Shown piece by piece: positions 1 to 7,628 of a stretch of 64,000 nt of DNA (its first letter is position 1; every line of letters starts with the position of its first letter). Source of the DNA: Lachnoclostridium sp. UBA1175 (lineage in GTDB: Bacteria; Bacillota; Clostridia; Lachnospirales; Lachnospiraceae); contig DBYX01000023.1 of NCBI GenBank assembly GCA_002311665.1, positions 62,001 through 126,000 on the forward strand. The letters are read 5' to 3'. The notes beneath the pieces were generated by a model. The model was not told the origin of the DNA and ran no database searches. It worked only from the letters and a program-made list of their open reading frames with translations. A program made the translations under genes and the position numbers.

Positions 1-1027
1 TTCCCGTGCTCCATACATGTTTCTTTGAAGCATCACTTCTTTTGTTCTGTGCCATGACCCCCGCAAGAGAATGGGGTACATACGGTTCTTCGAGATACTT
101 CAGTTCTTCATCCGTAAGTTCCAGATCTACAGCCTTCGCTGCTCCTTCGATATGATGCAGTTTGGTTGCCCCTACCACGGGAGATGTCACTTTGCTAAGG
201 AGCCACGCCAGAGATACCTCCGTCATGGTCACGCCGTGTTTCCCGGCCAGCTCTGCCACACGGCCGATAATCACTGCGTCCTGCTCCGCTGTAGCATCAT
301 ACTTAAACTTCGCATAAGTATCCTCGGCAGCTCTCTTGGTATCACCTTCGCCCGGCTTTCGCGAAAGTCTTCCGCTTGCCAGTGCGCTGTAAGGAGTGAG
401 TGCGATATTCTCTTCTTCGCAATACGGCACCATCTCACGTTCTTCTTCACGGAAGATCAGATTATAATGCCCTTGGATGGAAACAAACTTTGCAAAGCCT
501 TCTCTTTCCGCAATGTCATTTGCCTTTGCAATCTGCCAGGCAAAGCAGTTTGAAATGCCGATATATCTCGCTTTGCCTGCTTTTACGATGCGATTTAAGC
601 CTTCCATGATGTCATAAAGATCTGTATTCCAGTCCCACATGTGATAGATATATAGATCCACATAGTCCATTCCAAGATTTTGCAGGCTTGTGTTTATCAT
701 GTTTTCGATATGCTGCTGACCCGTGATTCCCTTTTCTATCTCTTCCGATGTCCTTGGAAGGAATTTTGTTGCGACAACAACATCCTCTCTCTTCGCAAAA
801 TCCCTTAATGCACGCCCGACATACTGCTCGCTTGTACCGCTCTGATAAGCAATCGCCGTATCATAGAAATTAACCCCGAGGTCAAGACCTCTCTTTATGA
901 TCTCTCTGGAATGTTCCTCGTCGATCGTCCAGCTGTGCTGTCCTCTTGTCGCATCGCCAAATCCCATACAGCCCATGCAGATACGGGATACATTCAAATC
1001 TGAATTTCCAAGTCTTGTATATTTCAT
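1..1027 (-). CDS. Aldo/keto reductase, 3' end cut by the window edge
   Basis: NAD(P)H-dependent oxidoreductase of the aldo/keto reductase TIM-barrel superfamily; substrate unknown. Reading the minus strand from the ATG at 1027 gives MKYTRLGNSDLNVSRICMG, the usual start of YhdN/Tas-type members. The catalytic set is visible: Asp in NFYDTAIAY, Tyr five residues later, Lys in VVVATKF and His in YIYHMWDW. The frame stays open for 342 codons to base 2, close to the full family length, so only a few residues are probably missing. It follows the TetR gene by 16 bp and shares its promoter, so it is the likely regulated target, perhaps for detoxifying carbonyl compounds (inference). Confidence 0.9.
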   Translation of the reverse strand, partial: MKYTRLGNSDLNVSRICMGCMGFGDATRGQHSWTIDEEHSREIIKRGLDLGVNFYDTAIAYQSGTSEQYVGRALRDFAKREDVVVATKFLPRTSEEIEKGITGQQHIENMINTSLQNLGMDYVDLYIYHMWDWNTDLYDIMEGLNRIVKAGKARYIGISNCFAWQIAKANDIAEREGFAKFVSIQGHYNLIFREEEREMVPYCEEENIALTPYSALASGRLSRKPGEGDTKRAAEDTYAKFKYDATAEQDAVIIGRVAELAGKHGVTMTEVSLAWLLSKVTSPVVGATKLHHIEGAAKAVDLELTDEELKYLEEPYVPHSLAGVMAQNKRSDASKKHVWSTG

Positions 1028-1043
1028 CACCGCGCCCCTTTCT

Positions 1044-1661
1044 CTATAAGATTTTCAACAGGCAGTTGTTGGTTATCTCAAAAATGGATTGATATACATA
1101 GTCCACGTTTGCCTGCTTCATTGCATTCCGCTGCTTATCCGTTACGGCAGTGTAAGGATATATTCCAAACATAAACGGGAAGAAAACATATATGAACCCC
1201 CGGATCTCCTGCGCTGATTTCTCCGGACAGAATTTCATGAGTATCCTGCACACATTCTTTATGGACTCTCCATAAGCCACCTTGAAAGAAGTAAGGAGTT
1301 CCGGTCTGCTGTTTGCTTCCATATCATAGTTGTTCATGGAAAGAAGCTTCAGAAGCTCTTCCCTGTTTGCTATGGAAGTCGCTATTTTCTTAGCAATCTG
1401 CTCCTTCGTAAGAGTCTCATTATTCCTCAGTATGTCTGTCAGTTCTCCGTTCCAGCGGTCATACTCACGTTCATAAAGCGCCAGGAAGATCTCTTCCTTC
1501 GTCTGAAAATAGTTGTAGATGGTCGGTCTCGAAAAGGATGTCTCGCCTCCGATCTCCTTAAGTGTGATGTCCTTGAAACTCATTGTCTGATACAGTTTCT
1601 CGCAGGCACTTATGATCTCTTCTTTCCTTGCCGCCGTTCTTTCCGGTGATCCTTTAGGCAT
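1044..1661 (-). CDS. TetR/AcrR family transcriptional regulator
   Basis: One-component repressor. The 205-residue protein has the N-terminal TetR helix-turn-helix at roughly residues 30-58, with the motif SFSRPTIYNYFQTKEEIF, followed by a helical ligand-binding domain with no recognisable specificity. It is the first gene of a two-gene unit with the aldo/keto reductase. Two TGACAnCGTGTCA palindromes sit on its own promoter, so autorepression with co-control of the reductase is the simple reading. Start ATG at 1661 is preceded by GGAAGGAAATG; no better start is seen. Confidence 0.9.
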   Translation of the reverse strand: MPKGSPERTAARKEEIISACEKLYQTMSFKDITLKEIGGETSFSRPTIYNYFQTKEEIFLALYEREYDRWNGELTDILRNNETLTKEQIAKKIATSIANREELLKLLSMNNYDMEANSRPELLTSFKVAYGESIKNVCRILMKFCPEKSAQEIRGFIYVFFPFMFGIYPYTAVTDKQRNAMKQANVDYVYQSIFEITNNCLLKIL

Positions 1662-1685
1662 TTCCTTCCTCCATATATTTCATTC

Positions 1686-1732
1686 TGACATCGTGTCAAT
1701 TTGAATTATAAACGAATTCTGACACCGTGTCA
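1686..1732. promoter_or_regulatory. Two TetR-type operators
   Basis: TGACATCGTGTCA (1686-1698) and TGACACCGTGTCA (1720-1732) are near-identical palindromes, with centres 34 bp apart. The second has perfect 6-bp arms around one base. They bracket the -10 box of the promoter. TGACA/TGTCA arms are typical of AcrR-type TetR operators; assignment to the adjacent TetR gene is inferred from position. Confidence 0.75.
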
Positions 1733-1733
1733 A
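1705..1733 (-). promoter_or_regulatory. Consensus sigma-A promoter of the TetR/reductase operon
   Basis: On the minus strand TTGACA (1728-1733), a 17-bp spacer and TATAAT (1705-1710) match the consensus exactly. The -35 box lies inside one palindromic operator, and a second operator begins just downstream of the -10 box. An intrinsically very strong promoter held down by a local repressor is the expected architecture. Confidence 0.85.
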
Positions 1734-1830
1734 GATGTTTTTTGGACAAATGAAAAGAGCCAACCAACTCAGATCAGCTCTCACTTCATTTCCTATTTCG
1801 TTTTTTACAGAACTGCAACTGTAGCTTCCG

Positions 1831-2061
1831 TCACTCGCAGGTATAGCCCGGCTCCTTATAAAGGAGCTCCTTGTCCGCGACAATCTGTGCTTCCCAGACA
1901 TCCTTCTTCCAGTCTGCCTGCTGCACTTCCTTGATTGCTACGGAAACGCTCTCAAGCCCGCACCCGAGGGTCTGCGCGATGTCCTCCGCAATCTTCGTTG
2001 CGCACGCCTTCTTCTGCTCCTCCGTTCTTCCCGGATAGCATTTGATCTCTACATGCGGCAT
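1831..2061 (-). CDS. 4-oxalocrotonate tautomerase-like protein
   Basis: Small enzyme of the tautomerase superfamily, 76 residues, which uses an N-terminal proline as catalytic base once the initiator Met is removed. The sequence begins MPHVEIKCYPGRTEEQKKA, so Pro sits at position 1 of the mature protein. The ATG at 2061 is chosen because it gives this proline and has GGGAGGTGG just upstream; the reading frame extends further but without such a site. Natural substrate unknown. It heads no clear operon but lies just downstream of the Cys-rich and HD-domain genes on the same strand. Confidence 0.8.
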   Translation of the reverse strand: MPHVEIKCYPGRTEEQKKACATKIAEDIAQTLGCGLESVSVAIKEVQQADWKKDVWEAQIVADKELLYKEPGYTCE

Positions 2062-2083
2062 AGTGCCACCTCCCGTTCCTATT

Positions 2084-2293
2084 TTATCCGCGGACAAATC
2101 TTGCGTTATACTCCCGGTTAATCTCCGCGATTTCTTTCTTCCCGTCGATATAATCTTGATACATCTCCCAGGGGGAACCGCCCCCGATCCAACAGGAGGA
2201 GCAATTCTCGCAGCCGCCTCCGCAATCCATGGATTCACGGATAATCTGCTCCCGCTCTGCTTTAGTGGTGTCCTTAATCAGAATGGATTTCAT
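2084..2293 (-). CDS. Small cysteine-rich protein
   Basis: 69-residue protein of unknown function. Four cysteines cluster in CGGGCENCSSC (about residues 24-34), a possible metal-binding site. The C-terminal half is acidic/helical (DYIDGKKEIAEINREY). It lies 21 bp downstream of the HD-domain gene and 22 bp upstream of the tautomerase gene on the same strand, so the three probably form one transcript. No signal peptide or membrane segment. Confidence 0.65.
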   Translation of the reverse strand: MKSILIKDTTKAEREQIIRESMDCGGGCENCSSCWIGGGSPWEMYQDYIDGKKEIAEINREYNARFVRG

Positions 2294-2314
2294 ACGAACC
2301 TTCTTTCCTGCCGG

Positions 2315-2911
2315 TCACTGCTCCGCCGCCATCCCGGCGTTGATTGCATCCTCATTTTCCGCCACGGCACGAAGCGTCATCTCCAAGAGCTTGTCCAGTT
2401 CCCATCCCAGCTGCTCCGCCCCGCGCTCAATCACTTCTCTGCTGCATCCGGCAGCAAATCCTTTGCTCTTGTACTTCTTCTTAAGAGACTTCATTTCCAT
2501 GTCCTTCGTGCTTTTCGAAGGTCTCATCAGCGCCGTAGCCCAAATCAATCCGGTCAGTTCATCCGCGGCAAATAAAACCTTCTCCATCTCCCGAGTCGGC
2601 TCCACATCGATGGTTGCGCCGCAGCCGACCGTAATCCCATACCCGTGGGAACATACCGCATGGATAATATCCTCGCTGACGCCTCCGTCCCGCAGGAGTT
2701 CCGGGGCTTTCAGGCAATGCTCCTCAGGATACAGTTCAAAATCAATGTCATGAAGAAGTCCTACAATACCCCAATAGTCCTCTTCGGCTTCGTATCCGAG
2801 CTCCCGCGCATACCACTTCATCACTGCCTCAACCGTCAGCGCGTGCTGAATATGAAACGGATCCTTATTGTATTTTTTCAGCAATACAAATGCTTCCTCT
2901 CGTGAAATCAT
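2315..2911 (-). CDS. HD domain-containing hydrolase-like protein
   Basis: 198 residues with a metal-dependent HD phosphohydrolase signature: His in HIQHALTVEAVM, the HD pair in GLLHDIDFELYPEEH and a later His in AVCSHGYGITVG. The C-terminal third is helical. Substrate unknown; HD-domain proteins of this size in Firmicutes are often annotated only as HD hydrolases. It starts a probable three-gene operon with the Cys-rich protein and the tautomerase. Confidence 0.8.
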   Translation of the reverse strand: MISREEAFVLLKKYNKDPFHIQHALTVEAVMKWYARELGYEAEEDYWGIVGLLHDIDFELYPEEHCLKAPELLRDGGVSEDIIHAVCSHGYGITVGCGATIDVEPTREMEKVLFAADELTGLIWATALMRPSKSTKDMEMKSLKKKYKSKGFAAGCSREVIERGAEQLGWELDKLLEMTLRAVAENEDAINAGMAAEQ

Positions 2912-2935
2912 CGTTTTTTCCTTTTCTCTGCCATA

Positions 2936-3178
2936 TCATTCATCATTTTTCTGTGGGATTCTTTTATGAACCGATGATATAATCTGCCGGTTCAGGTTCG
3001 TCAGACATACCTTATCATCATCAACAAGGTCAAATGCGCCGACACCGCTTCGAACAAGCGCCTCACAGACATACCCTCCGACTCCGCCGATTCCGAAGAC
3101 TGCAACCCTTTTTTGCGAAAGCGATCCCATCGCTTCCGGTCCAAGCAGCAACTGCGTTCTGGAGAATTGGTTTAACAT
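2936..3178 (-). pseudogene. TcdA/ThiF-family fragment (N-terminal 80 residues only)
   Basis: The translation matches the start of TcdA, the E1-like tRNA threonylcarbamoyladenosine dehydratase: FSRTQLLLGPEAMGSL, then the nucleotide-binding GIGGVGGY and LVDDDKVCLTNLNRQI. After NRQI the family sequence is lost and the frame ends at SVHKRIPQKNDE, whereas TcdA is about 250 residues. The adenylation catalytic region is therefore absent. The ATG overlaps the thioredoxin stop codon, so it is translationally coupled to a gene that still looks intact. Truncation by deletion is the simplest reading. Confidence 0.75.
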
Positions 3179-3495
3179 TTCTGCAGCCCCGCCAGCTTCT
3201 CGCGAAGTTCTTCCTCTGTGATTCTGCCGATAACAGTATCCACGACCTCGCCGTTTTTAAAGAATTTCAGGTTCGGGATGCTCGAAACGCCGTATTCACG
3301 CGCAATTCCAAGATCATCCTCCACATTGAATTTCCCAACTTTAACCTTTCCCTCAAACTCTGCAGACAGCTTATCAATAACCGGTGCCATAGCTTTACAG
3401 GGTCCGCACCAATCCGCATAGAAATCAACCAGCACCGGAATCTCACTTTCGAGAACTTCTCTGTCAAAGTCATCAGTACCGAATCGTATTGCCAT
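3172..3495 (-). CDS. trxA: Thioredoxin
   Basis: Cytosolic disulfide reductase. The active site WCGPC (Cys30, Cys33) follows the FYAD strand, and SSIPNLKFF carries the cis-proline; total length 107 is normal for TrxA. The ATG at 3495 is preferred over the upstream in-frame GTG at 3504, because GGAGGGA lies 9 nt from the ATG but touches the GTG. A promoter with the same spacer sequence as that of the TtcA-like gene lies 43-71 bp upstream. The downstream tcdA fragment overlaps the stop codon. Confidence 0.95.
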   Translation of the reverse strand: MAIRFGTDDFDREVLESEIPVLVDFYADWCGPCKAMAPVIDKLSAEFEGKVKVGKFNVEDDLGIAREYGVSSIPNLKFFKNGEVVDTVIGRITEEELREKLAGLQKC

Positions 3496-3537
3496 AAACT
3501 TCACTCCCTCCGAAATGGAATTAACACTCTCAATTGC

Positions 3538-3566
3538 ATGATAACCGCATTTACCTACTAAGTCAA
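3538..3566 (-). promoter_or_regulatory. Promoter of trxA, sharing an extended motif with the TtcA-like gene promoter
   Basis: Minus strand TTGACT (3561-3566), 17 bp, TATCAT (3538-3543). The spacer TAGTAGGTAAATGCGGT closely matches that of the 4987-5015 promoter (AAGTAGGCGAATGCAGG), including the AGTAGG and AATGC blocks. Confidence 0.7.
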
Positions 3567-3577
3567 TAGGTTAGTTG

Positions 3578-3623
3578 TGGAAAAAGCAGCGCCGTCTCAC
3601 ATGGGGGGTGTTGCAGACGGCAC
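3578..3623 (-). terminator. Probable terminator of the TtcA-like gene
   Basis: GCCGTC (3591-3596) pairs with GACGGC (3616-3621); read on the minus strand the stem is followed by GCTGCTTTTTCC. It lies about 190 nt beyond the TtcA-like stop codon and just before the trxA promoter, as expected for separate transcripts. Confidence 0.5.
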
Positions 3624-3669
3624 TGTACGCAAGGTAAAACTATAATACCCGATTCTTTTTAAAACCTTA

Positions 3670-3744
3670 TTAGTGTCCTCCTCTACGTGGTATAAATGCT
3701 TTCCATGTACCTGTATTAGCAAACTGATTAGAACCGATTGTCAT
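3670..3744 (-). CDS. Possible 24-residue peptide, unsupported by homology
   Basis: Between the TtcA-like stop codon and its terminator the minus strand can encode a peptide starting MTIGSNQFANTGTWKAF and ending PRRGGH. The ATG overlaps the TGA of another short frame (TTG or ATG start, ending GLMEK) as ATGA, an arrangement typical of coupled genes. The ribosome-binding site is weak (AGGA, 11 nt upstream). This could be chance or a decayed gene; no function is suggested. Confidence 0.2.
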   Translation of the reverse strand: MTIGSNQFANTGTWKAFIPRRGGH

Positions 3745-3814
3745 TTTTCCATTAGTCCTGAAACAGGTCCATCATCTGCTCTTTTGTCCGCATTTTTCTG
3801 CTTCAACTCCGCCC

Positions 3815-4957
3815 TTAATACTCGTCCAGAAAACTGTGCTTTATCCCGTCCTTTTTATAGGCGAGCACCGTACTCAGGTTCACATTTTCCATGCTGTTGA
3901 AAATGTTTGTCTCAACAAAAGGATTGGTCTTCTTAAGCTCCGCAATCAGTTTCTTCGTCTCCAACCGTTTCGACGAAGTCGTTCCGTCCTCGTGACACGT
4001 CGTGCAGGTATCCGTAAAATGGCACGCGCACTGCAGAAAATGCAGCTCATTGTAGTCCCGCCATGCAATGATATCGCTCTCACGGATCAGATACATCGGC
4101 CGGATCAACTCCATCCCCTCAAAATTCGTGCTGTGTAGTTTCGGCATCATCGTCTGGATCTGCGCTCCGTGAAGCATCCCCATCAGGATGGTTTCGATCA
4201 CATCGTCATAATGATGCCCAAGCGCGATCTTGTTGCAGCCGAGCTCCTTGGCTTTGCTGTACAGATAACCGCGACGCATCCTCGCGCAGAGGTAACACGG
4301 GCTCTTCTCCACGGTGTCCACCGCGTCGAAAATGTTGCTTTCAAATATCGTGATCGGAATTCCCAGCGTTTTAGCGTTGCTCTCGATGAGCGCACGGTTT
4401 TCAGCATTGTAGCCCGGGTCCATCACAAGAAATGTGAGGCTGAAGTCTACCTTCCGATGCCTCTGCAGCTCCTGGAAAAGCTTCGCCATCAGCATGGAAT
4501 CCTTGCCCCCGGAAATGCAGACCGCGATCCGGTCTCCGTCCTGTATCAACTGATAGTCCCTACAGGCCTTTGCAAACGGCGTCAGAAGCTGTTTATGGAA
4601 CTTCTTCCTGATGCTCTCCTCTGCCCGTTTCTGCCGCTCTTCTCGATCATTTTCCGAAGAAACCCAAGAGCGGACATAGCCGATATAACCGCCCTCAAGG
4701 CTGTAGCATTCCCGGCCTTCCAAAAGGTCCTCATCAATCTCTCGGGATTTCCGCCCAATCTGGCAGTAAAGCACCATCTTCTTCGTCTTCTCAAACGGCA
4801 GGCTTCCGGATTCCGCCTTCTCCATGAACTCATCAATCGGAAAATGCACGGCCCCCGGTATCATCCCGTATGCCGCCAGGCCTTCGTCCCGGATGTCAAT
4901 GAGCACGTAGGAATCCTTCGACCACAGCTTAAGTTCGTCAAATGTAATCTCGTTCAT
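3815..4957 (-). CDS. Rhodanese domain fused to TtcA-like PP-loop ATPase
   Basis: 380-residue fusion. The N-terminal ~100 residues form a rhodanese domain with active-site Cys in LYCQIGRKS. The rest is a TtcA-like PP-loop ATPase with SGGKDSM, the PCYLCARMRRG cysteine pair and a second Cys-rich segment (CHFTDTCTTCHED). TtcA proteins use an iron-sulfur cluster to thiolate tRNA C32; a rhodanese domain could deliver persulfide sulfur (inference). The ATG at 4957 is chosen because the longer frame would start inside the -10 box. GAGGAGGA lies 13 nt upstream. It is transcribed alone. Confidence 0.85.
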   Translation of the reverse strand: MNEITFDELKLWSKDSYVLIDIRDEGLAAYGMIPGAVHFPIDEFMEKAESGSLPFEKTKKMVLYCQIGRKSREIDEDLLEGRECYSLEGGYIGYVRSWVSSENDREERQKRAEESIRKKFHKQLLTPFAKACRDYQLIQDGDRIAVCISGGKDSMLMAKLFQELQRHRKVDFSLTFLVMDPGYNAENRALIESNAKTLGIPITIFESNIFDAVDTVEKSPCYLCARMRRGYLYSKAKELGCNKIALGHHYDDVIETILMGMLHGAQIQTMMPKLHSTNFEGMELIRPMYLIRESDIIAWRDYNELHFLQCACHFTDTCTTCHEDGTTSSKRLETKKLIAELKKTNPFVETNIFNSMENVNLSTVLAYKKDGIKHSFLDEY

Positions 4958-4986
4958 TGCAGATATTTCTATCCTCCTCGGGCATA

Positions 4987-5015
4987 ATAATACCTGCATT
5001 CGCCTACTTAGTCAA
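4987..5015 (-). promoter_or_regulatory. Promoter of the rhodanese/TtcA-like gene
   Basis: TTGACT (5010-5015), 17 bp, TATTAT (4987-4992) on the minus strand. The start of transcription near 4980 rules out the upstream in-frame start codon. The ATTGACTnAGTAGGnnAATGC stretch is shared with the trxA promoter. Confidence 0.7.
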
Positions 5016-5137
5016 TGGGCAAATGACGCAGACAAAGCCAAGAGGCAACTCCATCTTTATATCGCAAAAGCAGCGCGGCATTTAACATATCATGCTTAAT
5101 ACGTATGTCACTAGACAGCCCGTTATCATAAACAGGA

Positions 5138-5695
5138 TCATGATTGCGACGCCTTTTCAAAGGTCGGCCTCCAGCCTGCGAACTGAACCAGTTGCGCATC
5201 TGTCCTGTGATAATATCTCTCATTTTTATCAAGCTCCGCGATCTTTGCCATCTCTTCGTCCGTAAGCTTAAAATCAAGGATGTTGAGATTATCTTTGATA
5301 TGATTCACATTCTTGCTGCCGGGGATCACCACAAATCCCATCTGGGTGTGCCAGCGGAGGATGATCTGCGCGGGGGATTTTCCGTACTTCTTTCCGAATT
5401 CGGCAAAAATCGGCTCACTGATCAGGCTCTTATCACCGTGGCCTAAGGGATACCAACTCATGAGCTTGATGTCATACTTATCGAGCGTTTTTCTGAGTTC
5501 CTTCTGCGTAAAATAAGGATGCGCCTCTACCTGGATAAACTGCGGTGCGATCTCCCATTTTGTTTCAAGCTCCTCGATATACTTTCCTTCAAAGTTGGAG
5601 ATACCGATGCTCTCTGCATCGGCAGGCGAAAGCATAAACGTTCCGATCCCGACTACCGGACATTCCAGTTTGTTATTAAGTGTTACGTATTCCAT
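5138..5695 (-). pseudogene. Aldo/keto reductase with internal deletion
   Basis: The frame starts MEYVTLNNKLECPVVGIGTF, the usual start of an AKR of about 280 residues, and ends with normal C-terminal blocks (IGISNFEGKYIEEL, QVEAHPYFTQ, ILRWHTQMG, VVIPGSKN). Between LSPADAES and IGISNF about 110 residues are missing in frame. That segment normally carries the catalytic Asp, Tyr, Lys and His, so the 185-residue product should have neither a complete TIM barrel nor activity. The deletion is in frame and the rest is undamaged, so it may be recent. Confidence 0.8.
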
Positions 5696-5781
5696 TGAAT
5701 GATCCTCCGTTTCCTTACTATATCCATTGCACCAAACCATCTCGTTTTTCGTAATCCGTTTCTGTCAACCGTTCTCGCTGC

Positions 5782-6303
5782 TCAAAGCAGCCCGTTTGCT
5801 TCAAGCCATTTCTTTACCGCATCCTTGGAACCAGCCGCTTTAGAGCCCGTAATCGCAAGGCCTCTCTTTACTGTTGCTCCTTTGGCACATTTCTTTATGT
5901 CGCTCTCACTCGTCCCCATTCCGCTTCCCTCATTGGTGCAAAGGGGGAGGATCGTCTTTCCGGTGAAATCATATCTTTCCAGGAAAGTTGCAACCGCCAT
6001 CGGGAACGTTCCCCAGTAGTTCGGGTAGCCAAGAATGATGGTGTCATACGCTTCGATGCTGTCAAGATAGCACGCAAGCTCCGGTCTCGCGCCGCTTTGC
6101 TTATCCTTCTTCGCCTCGTCGATACAGGTCATGTAAACCGGCGAATAGGGATCCTTCATCTCAATCTTAAAGGAATCCGCATCAATCAAATCTTTTATGA
6201 TTCCGGCTACAACCTCCGTATTGCCGACCTTTACATACCGCATTGCTCCCGCAAAATAGTTCTCATCTGCTCTTGAAAAAAAAGCAATCAATGTCTTTGC
6301 CAT
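5782..6303 (-). CDS. Flavodoxin-like protein
   Basis: 173 residues. MAKTLIAFFSRADENYF matches the flavodoxin strand and phosphate-binding loop that hold FMN; GYPNYWGTFPMAVATFLERYDF and CTNEGSGMGTSESDI match the later loops. This is the class often annotated as flavodoxin (possible NAD(P)H-quinone or electron-transfer role). Start ATG at 6303 has AAGGAG 9 nt upstream. It diverges from a LysR regulator with overlapping promoters, the usual regulator-target arrangement. Confidence 0.85.
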   Translation of the reverse strand: MAKTLIAFFSRADENYFAGAMRYVKVGNTEVVAGIIKDLIDADSFKIEMKDPYSPVYMTCIDEAKKDKQSGARPELACYLDSIEAYDTIILGYPNYWGTFPMAVATFLERYDFTGKTILPLCTNEGSGMGTSESDIKKCAKGATVKRGLAITGSKAAGSKDAVKKWLEANGLL

Positions 6304-6396
6304 ACGATCACGCTCCTTGTCCTGTGTTCTTCTCACTGTCTCAGCTTTCATCACGGTCACCCTGACGACCTCATTCTTTCAACTGAATTATCTCAC

Positions 6397-6421
6397 GGAA
6401 AGCTTGAACTTTCCAATTCAA
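6397..6421. promoter_or_regulatory. LysR-type binding region between flavodoxin and lysR
   Basis: GGAAAG (6397-6402) and CTTTCC (6409-6414) form a perfect inverted repeat around six bases, overlapped by TTGAA (6404-6408) and TTCAA (6417-6421). The dyads cover the -35 regions of both divergent promoters. Confidence 0.55.
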
Positions 6422-6433
6422 ATGTTGTATAAT
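6404..6433 (+). promoter_or_regulatory. Promoter of the lysR gene
   Basis: TTGAAC (6404-6409), 18 bp, TATAAT (6428-6433). A candidate opposing promoter for flavodoxin is TTGGAA-18-GATAAT on the minus strand (-10 at 6387-6392), so the two overlap and could be controlled together. Confidence 0.6.
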
Positions 6434-6480
6434 TGATTAAATATTTAAATAGCATTTTCCGAAAGGAGGACAGCTCTCTT

Positions 6481-7368
6481 ATGACAACAAAGCAAATCGA
6501 TTACTGCATAGAACTCGCCAGAACCCGGAATTTCAGCCGGGCTGCGGAAAATGCATTCGTGAGCCAGCCGACTTTTTCCTACCAGATCCGGCTTCTCGAG
6601 GAAGAAATCGGGTTTCGGATCTTTGAGCGGAATGGCAAGGGTGCCGAACTCACTCCTGCAGGACAGCAATTTGTATCATACCTGACCGGCATGCGCGAGG
6701 AACTGAAGCGGGCTATTGAGCAGGGACAAAATTTCAGCACACGGTACACCGACAACATCACCGTCAGCATGATGGTTCGTGAAGCGCTTTACTTTCTTCC
6801 GGAAGCCATCCGCATATTTGAAAAGGAGCAACCCGGTGTTCAGGTTACTCCTTTGTTTCAGTATGATAACGGCATCGAATCCTTCCTCAAAGACGAATCC
6901 GATATTCTCTTTGCCTTGCTTGAGCAGACGAAGCACATCCCGGGGATCAACGTTCACAGGCTCTTCGAATCCCATGTCTATCTCATCACCGGGAAGGATG
7001 ATCCTTTGGCCGCCAAAAACCTCATCGTTGAGGAAGACCTCTACGGCAGGACTCTCATGGTCGGCGGCGGCTCTCCGGCCGCCCTGCGTGCCGTCCAGCA
7101 GCGAGTCATCGCGTCCGGCAGGGTGGAATACTTCAACAGCCCCGACCACGACTCTACTCTTGTAAATGTCGCATCCGGCAAAGGCATCTGTCTTGCTCCC
7201 GGATTCTTAAACGACCACAGCGGACAGTTTGCCTGGATTCCATATGACAGTGAGAAATGTTTTCACTGCGTCCTCTGCACCCACGCGACGGATAGACGCG
7301 AGAGCCTTGCCGCATTTATACAAACGCTTCAGAAACTGTACAAAGATGCAGTGGCTTTCCCGCTATAA
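6481..7368 (+). CDS. LysR family transcriptional regulator
   Basis: 295 residues. The N-terminal winged helix-turn-helix (MTTKQIDYCIELARTRNFS, then AAENAFVSQPTFSYQIRLLE) is typical; the remainder is a periplasmic-binding-like effector domain (DNITVSMMVREALYF, LYGRTLMVGGG). The ATG at 6481 follows AAAGGAGGA by about 11 nt and gives the standard LysR start. It is divergent from flavodoxin, which it probably controls. The effector is unknown. Confidence 0.9.
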   Translation: MTTKQIDYCIELARTRNFSRAAENAFVSQPTFSYQIRLLEEEIGFRIFERNGKGAELTPAGQQFVSYLTGMREELKRAIEQGQNFSTRYTDNITVSMMVREALYFLPEAIRIFEKEQPGVQVTPLFQYDNGIESFLKDESDILFALLEQTKHIPGINVHRLFESHVYLITGKDDPLAAKNLIVEEDLYGRTLMVGGGSPAALRAVQQRVIASGRVEYFNSPDHDSTLVNVASGKGICLAPGFLNDHSGQFAWIPYDSEKCFHCVLCTHATDRRESLAAFIQTLQKLYKDAVAFPL

Positions 7369-7470
7369 TTTCAGAATTGTCCTCCCCCGTTTTATGATTT
7401 TCCTATAGCCATGTATCTGTGCATTCTGCTCACGCGGCATAGACAGTTCACAAATACTTCACGAATATTG

Positions 7471-7497
7471 TTAGCACTCCCACTTGACGAGTGCTAA
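7471..7497. promoter_or_regulatory. CIRCE element (HrcA operator)
   Basis: TTAGCACTC (7471-7479), nine bases, GAGTGCTAA (7489-7497): an exact match to the CIRCE inverted repeat bound by the HrcA repressor. It overlaps the -35 box of the hsp20 promoter. Confidence 0.97.
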
Positions 7498-7512
7498 TTT
7501 ATGTGCTATAAC
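7484..7512 (+). promoter_or_regulatory. hsp20 promoter
   Basis: TTGACG (7484-7489), 17 bp, TATAAC (7507-7512), with the -35 inside CIRCE, so HrcA should block RNA polymerase directly. The leader to the gene is about 110 nt. Confidence 0.8.
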
Positions 7513-7628
7513 ATAATCGAACAGAGGAACAGAGAAGACCAAAAGGACGGTATGTTCCAATGATCTAATCCCTCCTTCCCCTTGCTCAGTAGCTATTAAC
7601 AGTATTGAGTAAAAAGGAGGTAAGCATT

